A stretch of 24,954 bases of DNA from a virus, in the IMG/VR virus record IMGVR_UViG_3300042691_019258, positions 1-24,954 of that record. One strand, written 5' to 3'. Each line of letters starts with the position of its first letter. The stretch's first letter is position 1. A program made the translations under genes and the position numbers. Below the pieces are notes generated by a model that was not told the origin of the DNA, searched no databases, and saw nothing but the letters and a program-made list of their open reading frames with translations. Positions 6,894 to 16,700 of this stretch are shown here, in pieces.

Positions 6894-8917
6894 TGCCCCT
6901 CGAAAGCCCAACCGCCCGCGACGGAGACGCAGGTTTCGTCGGCTTTGCCAGCCGATTGAATCCGGTGGCCTTGCCGGCGGGCATGCTCCAGTCCTCGGAG
7001 AACATGCGCCTCGATCGCGGGACGGCGAAGACGCGCAAGGGGGCGCGGCGGTTGGCGGATGATTTGCTGCCAGGGGACTTTCCGGTCACGTTGCCGTTCC
7101 GATTTGATCCGATTGAGACCTCGGAGACGGTGTTGGATTTCACGCTGGCAATCGGCACGAACGGCGTGCGGCTCCTCACTGATTACCCTAATGGCGTTTT
7201 TGCCAGCGGCGCTTATCGCTCGCCGGGACTGAACAACAGGGAATACGTCCTGCTGGCTACGGCAACTGGGGCGTTTGTCTACGACGACACAAACAGCCTT
7301 GGAGAAGTGACCAGCCTCATCACTGACCACACCGGCGATCCGATCACCGACGAGTTGGGTAACGAGCTGGTGGCGGTCAATTACTTGCAGCCTGTTTCGT
7401 TTCCGGAGGGCGAGATCATTGAGCCGACTGACAAGGTCTCGATGGTGCAGGCGTTTGACCGGATGTATCTGCTGCGGGAAGCTGACCAAAATGTGGCGGG
7501 CTGGGGTCCGAAGGAACTGACGGCGGGCGGGATCGGTGTCTCTGGCACCACGGCCACGGTCTATTGCACGGGGCATGGCTACTCGGCCGGGCTGCGGGTG
7601 CGGCTGGACGGCGGATCGGTGGCTGCTTTCGCTGGCCACGAATACGACATTGTAAGCGTTAGCACGAACAGCTTCACCATCACGGTGCCCAGCGGAACGT
7701 CGGCCATGGCAGCGGCGTCGGGGCGCACGATGCGCAGGGTCAAGCCGCCGCTGTATTGGACGGGTGATATTACAACGCCTTTTGTCAAGGCGCCGGGTGG
7801 CGTTCCGGCTGAGGGCGCAACGTATCGCCGGATGCGCTCGGTGCCGTGGGCCAGCTATATCGGCAACCGCCTCGTCCTGCCGGACGGACGCGACCAAGTG
7901 ATGCTGTCAGACGTGCTGGAGCCGGATGTCTATGATCCGTTCTGGTCCAGCTTTCGCGCCAACAAAGGGAGCAACGACTACATCGTGGCGGTGCATCCAT
8001 GGGTGGAGGGCAGCTTCCTTATCTTCATGCGCAATAGCATCTGGCTGGCTACCGTGAACCAGACTTACGACCCCTCAAGCGGCGACGGGTTGGTCTCGCG
8101 TTTGGATTTGCTGACGGATGAAATTGGTTGCAGCGCCCGCCGGTCCATCGCCACGGCCGGTCAGTATATTTATTTCCTTTCGGATGCCGGCGTCTACCGC
8201 CTCGATGCGCGGTTGGATCTCAAATTGCGCGGCGACACCAAGCCGCTTTCGGACCCTATCGCCGACCAGATCGCCCGCATTCCGAGCGATGGAGCTGAGA
8301 ACGCCGTTGGCCTGTGGCACGACAACCGTTACTACCTGGCGGCGCCGGTGGATGGCGCGGACCTCAACAATGCGCTGTTCATTTACTCGGCGCTCAACGA
8401 GCAGTGGGAAAGCATCGACAGCTATCCTTTTGGGATCAGCAATCTCATCGTAGCCCAACGCAATGCGACTAGCCGCCGTCTGTTTGCCGCATCGTTGACC
8501 GGCAAGCTGTTTCTGCTGGAAGACGTGGAGCGCGGAGATGATCCGCCGGATTCTACGCTGGGCATTGACTACTTCACGCCGGTTGGCGGCCGCCTCAAGA
8601 CGCGGCGCTATGGATTCGGCACGATGGGCAGCAAGCGATTCGTGCGCGTGATGTCGGACGTAGTTCTGCCGAATACCGGATCAATCAAGGTCAACGCCTT
8701 GATGGTTAACCCTGACAAGGAAATTGAACTGGTGCCGGGAATGACCAACACGTCCGGTCTGGCTGAGGATTACACGCTGAAGCAGCCGATCCGCACGAAG
8801 GCGCATTACTGCGAAATTGAATTTGAAACCACTGCCGAGCGGCCGGAGATCCGCACGGTCGGCGTGGAAGCGGCCATGCCCAGCATGCCGCAAACGGAAA
8901 CACGACATAGCGAATAA
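6893..8917 (+). CDS. Tail tube nozzle protein (tail tubular protein B / P22 gp10-like)
   Basis: This 674-residue protein likely forms the hexameric nozzle at the end of the short tail. The N-terminus shows the pattern SRLNPVALPAG..SSENMRLDRGTAKTRKGAR, which resembles nozzle and stabilisation proteins where an N-x-x-x-x-x-G strand leads into a propeller. Repeated beta-blade-like segments follow, including NRLVLPDGRDQVMLSD, GSFLIFMRNSIWLATV, GQYIYFLSDAGVYRLD and NRYYLAAPVDG. Between about residues 215 and 280 a separate insertion (GTTATVYCTGHGYSAG to MAAASGRTMRR) looks like a small beta domain. The start overlaps the upstream stop as TAATG. With the adaptor candidate at 3151 and portal fragment at 3 it completes a podovirus tail core. 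Confidence 0.75.
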   Translation: MPLESPTARDGDAGFVGFASRLNPVALPAGMLQSSENMRLDRGTAKTRKGARRLADDLLPGDFPVTLPFRFDPIETSETVLDFTLAIGTNGVRLLTDYPNGVFASGAYRSPGLNNREYVLLATATGAFVYDDTNSLGEVTSLITDHTGDPITDELGNELVAVNYLQPVSFPEGEIIEPTDKVSMVQAFDRMYLLREADQNVAGWGPKELTAGGIGVSGTTATVYCTGHGYSAGLRVRLDGGSVAAFAGHEYDIVSVSTNSFTITVPSGTSAMAAASGRTMRRVKPPLYWTGDITTPFVKAPGGVPAEGATYRRMRSVPWASYIGNRLVLPDGRDQVMLSDVLEPDVYDPFWSSFRANKGSNDYIVAVHPWVEGSFLIFMRNSIWLATVNQTYDPSSGDGLVSRLDLLTDEIGCSARRSIATAGQYIYFLSDAGVYRLDARLDLKLRGDTKPLSDPIADQIARIPSDGAENAVGLWHDNRYYLAAPVDGADLNNALFIYSALNEQWESIDSYPFGISNLIVAQRNATSRRLFAASLTGKLFLLEDVERGDDPPDSTLGIDYFTPVGGRLKTRRYGFGTMGSKRFVRVMSDVVLPNTGSIKVNALMVNPDKEIELVPGMTNTSGLAEDYTLKQPIRTKAHYCEIEFETTAERPEIRTVGVEAAMPSMPQTETRHSE

Positions 8918-8919
8918 TT

Positions 8920-9786
8920 ATGGCAACACTAAGCAAGGGACACACTTTCAGTGGGGGCGAAACCGTCACGGCGGCCAAACTCAATGCGCTGGTCGATAGC
9001 GCCACGATCAGCAATATCGTCAATGCCGAGATCGACGCCTCGGCGGCCATCGCGCACACCAAGCTGGCCAGCATTACGGCCGGTCAGGTGCTTTTGGGCA
9101 ATGCCAGCAATGTGCCAACGGCTACCGCGTTGACAGGCGATGTGACGGTCAACAGCTCGGGCGTCACGGCGATTGGTTCTGGCGTAATCGTAGACGCCGA
9201 CGTGTCGGCCTCGGCCGAAATCGCCGTGAGCAAGCTGGCCGATGGCGCGGCGCGGCAGCTTTTGCAGACGGACGCCGCCGGAACCGGAGTAGAGTGGGCC
9301 AGCAACATCGACGTGCCTGGCACGCTGGATGTGACCGGCGCGGCGGTGCTAGATAGCACGCTGACGGTCGCCGGGGCAACCACGCTTAACGGCAGCCTAA
9401 CCATGGGCGATGCGGACGACATTGTGGTCAACACCGGCACCGGCACCAAGATCGGCACGGCGGTGGGGCAGAAGATTGGCTTTTGGAACGTGACACCGGT
9501 GGTGCAGCCGGCCGCAGCAGGACAAGCGGCAGCGGCAGCTCAAACACAGGACGCCGTTACCGACAGCACGGGCGGAGCGGTCAGCACAACGCTGGCCGCA
9601 ATCACGGCTCCGGCCGCTGATGCGACCACCTCGCTGACCGCCGACATGACGGCGGTGAAGAACGCCTTGGCGTCCATTGCCTCCCAGCTCGCCAAGATCC
9701 GCACGGACGTGGCCAATATCAAAACACTTCAAGACGCAAGCCGCACGGCGCTGGTCAATACGGGAATCATGAAGGGAGCAGCATAA
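8920..9786 (+). CDS. Tail fibre-like protein with internal repeats (288 aa)
   Basis: The first 40 residues (MATLSKGHTFSGGETVTAAKLNAL) form an attachment-type segment shared with the next gene. Two internal copies of an I-x-D-A-x-x-x-A-S-A-x-I-A-x-x-K-L unit follow, at about residues 39-56 and 90-107. The middle has triplet-like fibre repeats (GTLDVTGAAVLDS, TLTVAGATTLNG). The C-terminus is Ala-rich and helical (ASQLAKIRTDVANIKTLQ), compatible with a trimeric coiled coil. No receptor-binding knob is visible, so it may be a proximal or short fibre. It starts 2 bp after the nozzle gene without a ribosome binding site. Confidence 0.75.
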   Translation: MATLSKGHTFSGGETVTAAKLNALVDSATISNIVNAEIDASAAIAHTKLASITAGQVLLGNASNVPTATALTGDVTVNSSGVTAIGSGVIVDADVSASAEIAVSKLADGAARQLLQTDAAGTGVEWASNIDVPGTLDVTGAAVLDSTLTVAGATTLNGSLTMGDADDIVVNTGTGTKIGTAVGQKIGFWNVTPVVQPAAAGQAAAAAQTQDAVTDSTGGAVSTTLAAITAPAADATTSLTADMTAVKNALASIASQLAKIRTDVANIKTLQDASRTALVNTGIMKGAA

Positions 9787-9787
9787 T

Positions 9788-10171
9788 ATGGCAACAATCA
9801 CAGCAGGGTATAGTTGGGTAAGCGGCGAAGTCGTCACCCCCGCCAAGATGAACTCGGCCGCCGTGCCGACCATCAGCAACATCGTCAACGCCGACGTGTC
9901 GGCCTCAGCCGCCATCGCGGGCAGCAAGGTGTCGCCGAATTTTGGGGCACAGAATGTCGTGACCACCGGTGCCGGGGGATTTGGCACGGCCACACCGGAC
10001 GCCAAAGCGGCCCTCGATGTGACCAGCACGACGCAGGGATTCCTCCCGCCGCGGATGACGACCGCCCAGCGGGACGCAATCACCAGCCCGACCGCTGGTC
10101 TGGTCCTTTACAATTCATCAACGAACAAACTCCAAGTCCGCACCAACACGGCTTGGACCGATCTGCACTAA
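9788..10171 (+). CDS. Short tail fibre protein, paralogue of the preceding gene
   Basis: This 127-residue product opens with MATITAGYSWVSGEVVTPAKMN and TISNIVNADVSASAAIAGSK, clearly related to the N-terminal part of the preceding gene. The C-terminal half is the widespread fibre-tip module LDVTSTTQGFLPPRMTTAQR...GLVLYNSSTNKLQV...W, found at the ends of many phage fibres. It therefore looks like a short fibre made of an attachment segment plus one tip module. It begins 1 bp after the previous stop, and its own stop overlaps the next start (TAATG). Confidence 0.8.
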   Translation: MATITAGYSWVSGEVVTPAKMNSAAVPTISNIVNADVSASAAIAGSKVSPNFGAQNVVTTGAGGFGTATPDAKAALDVTSTTQGFLPPRMTTAQRDAITSPTAGLVLYNSSTNKLQVRTNTAWTDLH

Positions 10172-10521
10172 TGCTGCCATGGCAAAAGGCAAAACACTGG
10201 TGGGACGAGCACTCGACACAAGACTTCTGGGAAGCAGTCGGCGAGCATCTGTCGGCGGGCTATGTGTGGAACTCACCGGAGTTTTTCCTCATGGGCCATG
10301 CACGCTGCTGGAGCGCGGAGGAGCAAAACTTTGAGTCAGGCACGCCTAACTGCTGGCATGTCACTTTGGCCGCATCGGCGGGATGTAAGAGTCCAGTCGA
10401 GGAGGCCATGCGGATCTTTCCGTATCCGCAACAATACATGTCATGGTTTCGTGGCGGCCGCGATGGGCGCATCAGGATTCACCGATGGGATAAGTTAGAA
10501 AAAGCAACAAGGAGGAAATAA
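10171..10521 (+). CDS. Hypothetical phage protein, Trp-rich (116 aa)
   Basis: The chosen start overlaps the upstream stop as TAATG. An ATG 357 bp upstream in the same frame would run through the fibre gene and gives an Arg/Gln/His-rich shadow, so it was not used. The product is rich in Trp, His and Cys and contains YVWNSPEFFLMGHARCW, followed by a segment with CWHVTLAASAG and a C-terminal basic region (RIHRWDKLEKATRRK). Proteins of this type occur next to fibre and ejection genes in some podoviruses. Their function is not known to me. The end of the gene carries the strong ribosome binding site of the next one. Confidence 0.7.
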   Translation: MLPWQKAKHWWDEHSTQDFWEAVGEHLSAGYVWNSPEFFLMGHARCWSAEEQNFESGTPNCWHVTLAASAGCKSPVEEAMRIFPYPQQYMSWFRGGRDGRIRIHRWDKLEKATRRK

Positions 10522-10522
10522 T

Positions 10523-11701
10523 ATGGGAGATGTAGTAAAGAGCATTTTTGGAGGTGGCGGCAATAGCGTCACATACAACGTGCCGCAACCAGCGTCACCG
10601 GCACCAATCGACTACGACAAGATGTATGCCGCGGCGACGCGGTCGGCCATCCAGCAGATGCAGGAGCAGGAGCGTTCGCTCGAGCGTCTGTATCCGAAGA
10701 TGATCGGTCAGCAGCTCGGCACGGCCCGCCAGGTGGCCGGGGAGTTGGATAATCAATACCTCGCCCGGACCCGGGGCGTGATGGACCAGGAGCTGCAAGC
10801 GGCCAGCGCCCCCAGCGCCATCGAGGCGGAGATACAGCGTCAGGCTCAAGAGGAACTGATGCTCGGACGTTCCCTCTCGCCGGAGCAGGAACGTGCGGCA
10901 CAGCAATCCGCCCGCGGCGCCTTCGCCGCCCGCGGTCTGGGCACCAGCGCCGGATCGGCCGCCGCGGAGATTCTTAACCGCGACTCCATGGCGCAGCAGC
11001 GACTCGACCAGCGGCGTCAATTCGCCCTCGGTGCCAACCAGCTCGACCTGGCCCGCCGTGGCCGGCGGATCACCCTGGCCGAAGGCTACGGCGCCCTCGA
11101 CCCCTTCGCCCGCGGACTCAACCCGGCTTTCGGCCTGGGCCAAGCGACCATGGGACAAGGCACGCAGCTGATCGGCAATACGTTCAACAATGCCGTGAAC
11201 CAGGCGGGCAACGTGGAATCCTTCAACCGGAATATGCAGGCCGGGATGTATAACAACTGGCAGAACAACAATGCCGCAATCCAAGCAGCCAACATTACCG
11301 GTCGCGCCAGCACGAACGCTGGAACGATGGGCATGTTCGGCGGATTGGCACAGGGATTAGGCTCGCTCGCCGGAGGTTATTTTTCAGGCGGAGGAACCCT
11401 GTCCGATAAGCGGCTCAAGAAAGACATCAAGCAGACCGGCGAAGACGGCGTGCTTGGCCTCAAGACCTACGAATATCGCTTCAAAGGCGAGAGCAGTGAT
11501 GCGCCCAAGCACACAGGCTTCATGGCTCAAGAGGTGCAAAAGGTGCTTCCAGAGGCTGTTGAGGAAGTGAACTACCAAGGCAAGAAGCGCCTAGCCATCA
11601 AGCCGCAGGTTATCGGACAGGCATTGGCAACGGCGCTGGCCTCCCAGCAAGACGCAATGTTTTCAAAAGGATACACCGTAGGATCTGGATTTAAGGGCTA
11701 A
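10523..11701 (+). CDS. Alpha-helical virion protein with C-terminal Peptidase_S74 (intramolecular chaperone) domain
   Basis: A strong AAGGAGGAAATAAT lies directly before the ATG. Residues 1-290 are helical and Gln/Ala/Arg-rich (for example QEQERSLERLYPKMIGQQL, QSARGAFAARGLGTSAGSAA) and end in a Gly-rich hydrophobic stretch (MFGGLAQGLGSLAGGYF). This looks more like an internal-core or ejection protein than a fibre. Residues 294-372 carry SDKRLKKDIKQ, YEYRF, TGFMAQEVQKVLPEAV and a terminal helix, the hallmarks of the S74 self-cleaving chaperone. In that family cleavage occurs before the conserved Ser (here Ser294) after trimerisation. The tail after the domain is only about 20 residues, short for the family. 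Confidence 0.82.
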   Translation: MGDVVKSIFGGGGNSVTYNVPQPASPAPIDYDKMYAAATRSAIQQMQEQERSLERLYPKMIGQQLGTARQVAGELDNQYLARTRGVMDQELQAASAPSAIEAEIQRQAQEELMLGRSLSPEQERAAQQSARGAFAARGLGTSAGSAAAEILNRDSMAQQRLDQRRQFALGANQLDLARRGRRITLAEGYGALDPFARGLNPAFGLGQATMGQGTQLIGNTFNNAVNQAGNVESFNRNMQAGMYNNWQNNNAAIQAANITGRASTNAGTMGMFGGLAQGLGSLAGGYFSGGGTLSDKRLKKDIKQTGEDGVLGLKTYEYRFKGESSDAPKHTGFMAQEVQKVLPEAVEEVNYQGKKRLAIKPQVIGQALATALASQQDAMFSKGYTVGSGFKG

Positions 11702-11704
11702 CGC

Positions 11705-12340
11705 ATGAGCTTCGACACCTACCTGCAAGACAACGGGTTTTCGTCAGGAACGCAGCTATCGCCTGAGCGTGCGCGGCAGCTTTTTGGTGCTTACCAAACC
11801 GGTGTTTCTCCTTGGGGCGTTGTGGCATCAAGTCGCCAGCAGTCGCCAAGCCAAGGCCAAGGCGGCGGAATGGACATGGGCGGCATGGCCGGAATTGCTA
11901 AAGGGTTCATGGGTGGCGGGAAGGATGGTGGCGGCAAAATGGGCGGCGGCGGAAGCTGGGGCGGCGCGGCCAGCGGTGCCATGGCCGGTGCGGCGGCGGG
12001 CCACATGAATTACCAAAACGACCCGAACATGAGCAACAAGCGCGACGGCTTTGGCACTAAATATCGAGACAATCGCGCCGAAGTCGGCGGCGCCGTGCTC
12101 GGTGGCGTGATGGGTTACTATGGACTTGGCAGCATGGCCGGTCCTGCCGTGACCGCAGCGCATCCGGTGATGGAACCGACGACACGCTGGCTTATTAACA
12201 CCGGCGACAGTTTCGGCGGCGCGGGTGGTGCGCTGATGATGGACCCCATCGGCACAGTGGCCAGCGGCAAGTATGACGGCAAAGAACTCGCCCTCGGCGC
12301 CCTGATGGGACCAGCCGCAAAGTGGTTCAAGATCATTTAA
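11705..12340 (+). CDS. Gly-rich putative internal virion/ejection protein (211 aa)
   Basis: The N-terminal 35 residues (MSFDTYLQDNGFSSGTQLSPERARQLFGAY) form a small helical region. A Gly/Met/Ser-rich stretch follows (residues about 54-90, many GGG and MGG repeats), and then two glycine-zipper-like hydrophobic segments (ASGAMAGAAAGHM and GGAVLGGVMGYYGLGSMAGPAV). These features suit a membrane-inserting ejection protein that helps form a DNA channel on infection. The gene lies between the S74 protein and two further internal-protein candidates. No named domain is recognised, so function is inferred from composition and place. Confidence 0.7.
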   Translation: MSFDTYLQDNGFSSGTQLSPERARQLFGAYQTGVSPWGVVASSRQQSPSQGQGGGMDMGGMAGIAKGFMGGGKDGGGKMGGGGSWGGAASGAMAGAAAGHMNYQNDPNMSNKRDGFGTKYRDNRAEVGGAVLGGVMGYYGLGSMAGPAVTAAHPVMEPTTRWLINTGDSFGGAGGALMMDPIGTVASGKYDGKELALGALMGPAAKWFKII

Positions 12341-12361
12341 CCAACCAAGGAGAACAAAACT

Positions 12362-12859
12362 ATGTTTGCATACAACGCAGGAGGAGTGCAGGACCGCAGC
12401 GGCGAAATACTGGGCGCCGGTTCAGCGCAGGCAGCGCAGATTAACGCGCAGATGCTGGCGCAATTCGGCCAAGACATGGGCGGGATGATGAATACATTCG
12501 CTGAGGCTTATAAGCAGAAGGAGCAGGACAAAAGCGACGCGCGCATCTATGGCCAGCTACTCAAGTTTGTTGCGCCAGCCTTTGGGCAACAAGGCGACGC
12601 GGTCCTGCAGGAGTACAACAGCCTAAAAAGAGACAGGGACAAGGCAAACTATGGGCGCACTGTTAGCCAGCTTCTTGGACCAGCAAGCAATGCGCTTATG
12701 GCTCAACGCAGCGCTGGGATTCGGGAGAACCAGCAGTCGCTGACTGCAGCAATGCCTAGGGTGCGCGAAGCCGCTGCCGCACAAGGCAGGGTTGCCGCTG
12801 GCCAAGGAACTATGGGCGTCCCGCCAAACGTGAATCTCGACTACGTCAAAGACCGCTAA
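12362..12859 (+). CDS. Putative internal virion protein (165 aa)
   Basis: A good ribosome binding site (AAGGAG at 12347-12352) precedes the ATG. The product is almost entirely helical and Gln/Ala-rich: AGSAQAAQINAQMLAQFGQDMGG, then a charged coiled-coil-like segment (FAEAYKQKEQDKSDARIYGQ) and a Gly/Ala-rich end. It lacks a signal or clear membrane segment. The composition and neighbours suggest one of the proteins stored in the capsid and ejected with the DNA. It lies 1 bp before the next start, so the two are coupled. Confidence 0.7.
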   Translation: MFAYNAGGVQDRSGEILGAGSAQAAQINAQMLAQFGQDMGGMMNTFAEAYKQKEQDKSDARIYGQLLKFVAPAFGQQGDAVLQEYNSLKRDRDKANYGRTVSQLLGPASNALMAQRSAGIRENQQSLTAAMPRVREAAAAQGRVAAGQGTMGVPPNVNLDYVKDR

Positions 12860-12860
12860 T

Positions 12861-13790
12861 ATGCCTCCACGCAACCAACAGCCTCCATACTACCAAGACG
12901 AGGAGCCTCTCCCTGTCATGGACAACGGCATGTCGCTTGCCCAGCTCGAGGCTGGTGTGACCGATATGAACGGCGTCCCAGCCTACGAAGACGATCTGTC
13001 GGCGCCGGAAGAAATTCTCAACGATGCGGCGGCAATGGAAGTCCCGGCGACCGGGATGTCTTTTGACTTCGGTTCGCTGCGCGTGCAAAGCCCCGAAGAC
13101 TTCGATGCGCTGCCCGACGAGCAAAAGGAACTTCTTCGCGCCATCAAGCGCGGCATTCAGTTTACTCCCCAAGGCGCTGCCGAGTTTATCCTCAGTCAGC
13201 AAAAGTCACGCATGGAGCAAGACCGCAAGGTGGCCATGATGCAGGCTGACCCAGTTCGCCAAGAGCAGACGCGCAAGCTGAAGACCGAGGCGGATGTGCT
13301 GGAGGAAAACCGCATGAAGGCGATGCGCAAGACCTTTGAGACGGCGTCCTACATGGATGACTTACTGGAAAAGACCAAAACACACCCTGGGCGGCAATAC
13401 GCCACGGGCAAGAGCAGCATCTTGCCGAAGGTTCCCGGCACGGCGCCGGCGGACTTCCAAGTGCTGCTTGACCAGATCGGCGGACAGCAATTCTTGCAGG
13501 CGTTTGAAACGCTCAAGGGCGGCGGCCAGATCACCGAGGTGGAAGGACGCAAGGCGACCGAGGCGATGGCGCGGATGAATCCGCGGCAGAGCGAGGAGGC
13601 ATTCCTGCAGGGCGTCAATGAGTTTCAATCGATCGTGCGTTCCGCCAAGGAGCGCGCCACCGCCAAGATCCAACCCCAAGATTCCCCATCAACGCCGGCC
13701 GCCCAAAGCGCGGCCCCGCGTCAGCGTAAAACAGTAGCAGGAACAACCTACGAAAAAGGAGCTGACGGAAGATGGTACCAAGTTCGCTAG
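12861..13790 (+). CDS. Putative ejection/internal protein with GGGxITEVEG motif (309 aa)
   Basis: The first 100 residues are acidic and proline-containing. Residues about 110-170 form a charged helix (QQKSRMEQDRKVAMMQ, RQEQTRKLKTEADVLEENR). Residues about 195-265 hold a segment I recognise from many phage and prophage internal proteins: ADFQVLLDQIGGQQFLQAF, LKGGGQITEVEGRKATEA, then a Met-Asn-Pro helix. The tail is Pro/Ala-rich and ends in a small basic module, TYEKGADGRWYQVR. Its function in DNA delivery is inferred from family context. The last 19 bp overlap the start of the giant gene, and its coding end contains that gene's AAGGAG. Confidence 0.75.
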   Translation: MPPRNQQPPYYQDEEPLPVMDNGMSLAQLEAGVTDMNGVPAYEDDLSAPEEILNDAAAMEVPATGMSFDFGSLRVQSPEDFDALPDEQKELLRAIKRGIQFTPQGAAEFILSQQKSRMEQDRKVAMMQADPVRQEQTRKLKTEADVLEENRMKAMRKTFETASYMDDLLEKTKTHPGRQYATGKSSILPKVPGTAPADFQVLLDQIGGQQFLQAFETLKGGGQITEVEGRKATEAMARMNPRQSEEAFLQGVNEFQSIVRSAKERATAKIQPQDSPSTPAAQSAAPRQRKTVAGTTYEKGADGRWYQVR

Positions 13791-16700
13791 ACGGATTAAC
13801 CGACGAGCAGCTCGCCGAGCTGGAAGCGCAGCAGGGACAGCCGGAGATCACCACCGGACTGGTGGATCGCCTTGCCGCATCCCCTGCTCCGGCGCAGGGA
13901 TTCACCGACCAGCAGCTTGATGCGCTGCCAGCGCTGGCCTCTACGCCGTTTGCCCGCGAGCGTGGCATTGCCCTGCCGCCCGAGGCGCCCGCGGAGCCGG
14001 AGCCGATGACAGACTATGAGCTGAACCAGCTCGAGGAGGAGAACTACCGCCGCGTGGACTACATCATGCCGCAGGAGGAGTTCCGGCAGTATTGGACGCG
14101 ACGCAAGGAGGAGAACAACGAGGTCGGACGCTTCATTGATGGTGTAGGCCAAGGTGCCGCAGCCATGATTGGCATGCTGCCGCAGGCGGCCAATGAGATC
14201 ACCGATGCGCTGATCACGGGCGTCAAAGATCCGCTGCGCCAAGCTGAACGCAATTTGCAGACCGGCGCGGAGATCGTCCGCAAGGCTGGCATCAACATGG
14301 TGCAGCTCTTCGACTGGGTCGGCAACAAAGCCAATGACACGGCAACCTGGGCGAAGCGCCGCGGACTAAAGCAGCAGGCATTGGCCAAGCGCCTCGAGCA
14401 GGAAGGCAAACTGACCGGCGATGAGCTGCGGGACGCGAACATTATTGCCGCGGCGGCCAGCGAGGCGGATGCGATGGAGCCGACGCCGGTGGAAGAAGAA
14501 GAGGATTTCGACAAGGCTTACGAGCGCTACCAGCGGGAGAAGGCGTTGGAGCAGGAGTTTGCGGGAGTCACTGACTTTCAGATTGGTGCCAGCAGGGTGA
14601 GCGCGCCGGCGGCGACCAAGGAGGCTTACCAGATTACCGACGAGCAGCCTGCGGAGACGCTGTCGATGATCGGCTCCATGGTTGTTGATCCGGTCAATTT
14701 GATCCCGGTCGGTGCGGGCGCGTTGAGCAAGCTGCGCGTGCTTCGCCGTACAGCAACACTCGCCGGCGCCCCACTTCGAGGACTGGAGCGCGTGGCCGAT
14801 GCCACAGCAGACCTCGCCGAGCGCGCAGAGTTCGGCATCAGCAGCCGAGTGCAGGACATCACCGGGCTGACCGCAAAACAGCAGGCAGCGCTTGGTGCCG
14901 GTGTGGCCGGTGCAGCAGTCTATGCGGACGCAGCGGGCGGCGGCGGCAATGTTACCGCGGCAGTCACGGCCATCGGCAGCGTGCTGCCAGGGCTGCGTTA
15001 TGGCGGTGCAATCATCCGCAAGACCGGAGCGGCGGCCGGAGGCGCTGCGACCATCATCCGCGAGGCGGGTGTTGGCGGCATCGGCACGGCGCGAGCGGAG
15101 GCGGCGGCTGACTTGTCGCGCATGACGGCGATCCCTGAGCGCTACCGGAAATACTTTACAGGCTACGTTGACGGCACTGACAGCACACTTAAGCGCGTAG
15201 CGCAGGATGCTGGCAATCCAGAGGCGCTGCGCCGTGTGGCACGCTTTGCCGACCGCGCTGGTGCGACCACAGCGGCCCGTCTGGCTGACGATGTGACGAG
15301 CGGAGCGGTGGCTGCTGGCATTACCGGAGCACCCTTTGCTGCATTGCAGCCGGATGCCGAGCGCGCCGGTGAGGTGCTGGGCGGCATCATGGCCTTGGGC
15401 GGTGTGGCCGGAGTCGCTGGCAGTGTGGCTCGCCGCGGAGCTACGGAAGCTGACGCGGACATCGCCCGCATGATGGCTGACGTGTATGCGGTGGGCGGCA
15501 ATGTGGATGCGTTTTCTGCGCTGCCTCACGCCTCGCTGGACCGCATGGCGGCCATGCAAGGTGTGCTGGCAGGCAAGGTGGATTTTGTTCCTCTCAAGGC
15601 GGACGAATACCGGATGAACAAGGACGTGTCGGCGACCGGCGGCGAGCTGGCCGCAGGACTCTTCCTTGAGAAGGACGCCAACGGACGCGCCCGGGTTTTC
15701 ATCAACCTCGACGCACGCAAGTCGGCTGGTGGCGTGGACGCCATTGCTCCGCATGAGATTGGCCACGCCATCCTGACAAGCAACGTCCTTGATGGGCAGC
15801 CGCGCAATGACCTGCGCAACTTGGTTAACCAGCAATATGGACCGGACGGCGTGACCGCGCGCGGACGCGAGTATGTTGGGCGCTTGGTTGACGCGGACAT
15901 CAACAATGGCACAACCGGCGAGCTGCCACAGGTGCTGACCGAGCAGGAGTTCCGCGACCTTGAGAGCGGCAACAAGTCGGCGGCAGACATTTCCAAGGCG
16001 CGCAAGCTGGAGCCGAGCGAGCGCGAGAGGCTGATTAACGAGCGCTACGAGGAGCTGTCGCAGCGCAGCATTGAGCGTAGCGAAGATGCCCTGGACTGGG
16101 CGCGCGACGAGATCATCGCCGAGACATTTGCCAGCGAGGCGCCGGCCATTGACTTCCGCGCCATCCGCCGCGATGCCGCCTTCCCTCGCCTCGCCGAGTC
16201 TATGCTGGCGACCGGCGGGCGTGTGCTGGAGATGATGGGTGTGCGTTTGGACGGCGGCACCGGCAAGATGCTGGACAATCCGTCCGTCCTCTTCCGCGAC
16301 AACCCGCTCTTCCAAGACCGCATCATGCAAAAGCGGGTGAAGGAATACGTCCGCGCCTACGATCAGTATTTGGTCGGCCTTGAGGAGGCTGGCAGCGCAA
16401 CGCCCCGCGGCGTAGAGCTGGCGCGCAGCAGCCGCCCGGAGGACATGGCGCGCAGCACGCACGTCAAACTGCGGGACGAGGGCCGCGGCGTGTTGGAGAA
16501 CGACTTTCTGTTCCAAAAGCCAGACGGCACCTACGCCTACAAGCCGCAGCCGATCATCAATGCCGCCGAGGCCAACCGCGCAGCGCAGATCAAGACGCTC
16601 TACGATGCGAAGAAGTTTGTGCCGGTCAACTCAACCGAGTTTGGCAAGCGCAAGGTCAACGGACGCGAGGTCATTGGCGGGCCGGTGCTGCCGCCGCAGT

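Noticed and set aside
6890-7897. 335-codon minus-strand frame opposite the nozzle gene
   Set aside because: Arg/His/Gln-rich shadow; the plus strand has a coherent beta-rich protein with start overlap.
9814-10170. N-terminal extension of the gene at 10171
   Set aside because: This part overlaps the fibre gene out of frame and is Arg/Gln/His-rich; TAATG coupling supports the later start.
10595-11284. 229-codon minus-strand frame
   Set aside because: Antisense shadow of the S74-domain protein, with no start signals or recognisable fold.
14366-16516. 716-codon open frame on the minus strand
   Set aside because: It lies antisense to the giant gene, is Arg/His/Cys-rich without domains, and arises from GC-rich codon bias in the true frame.
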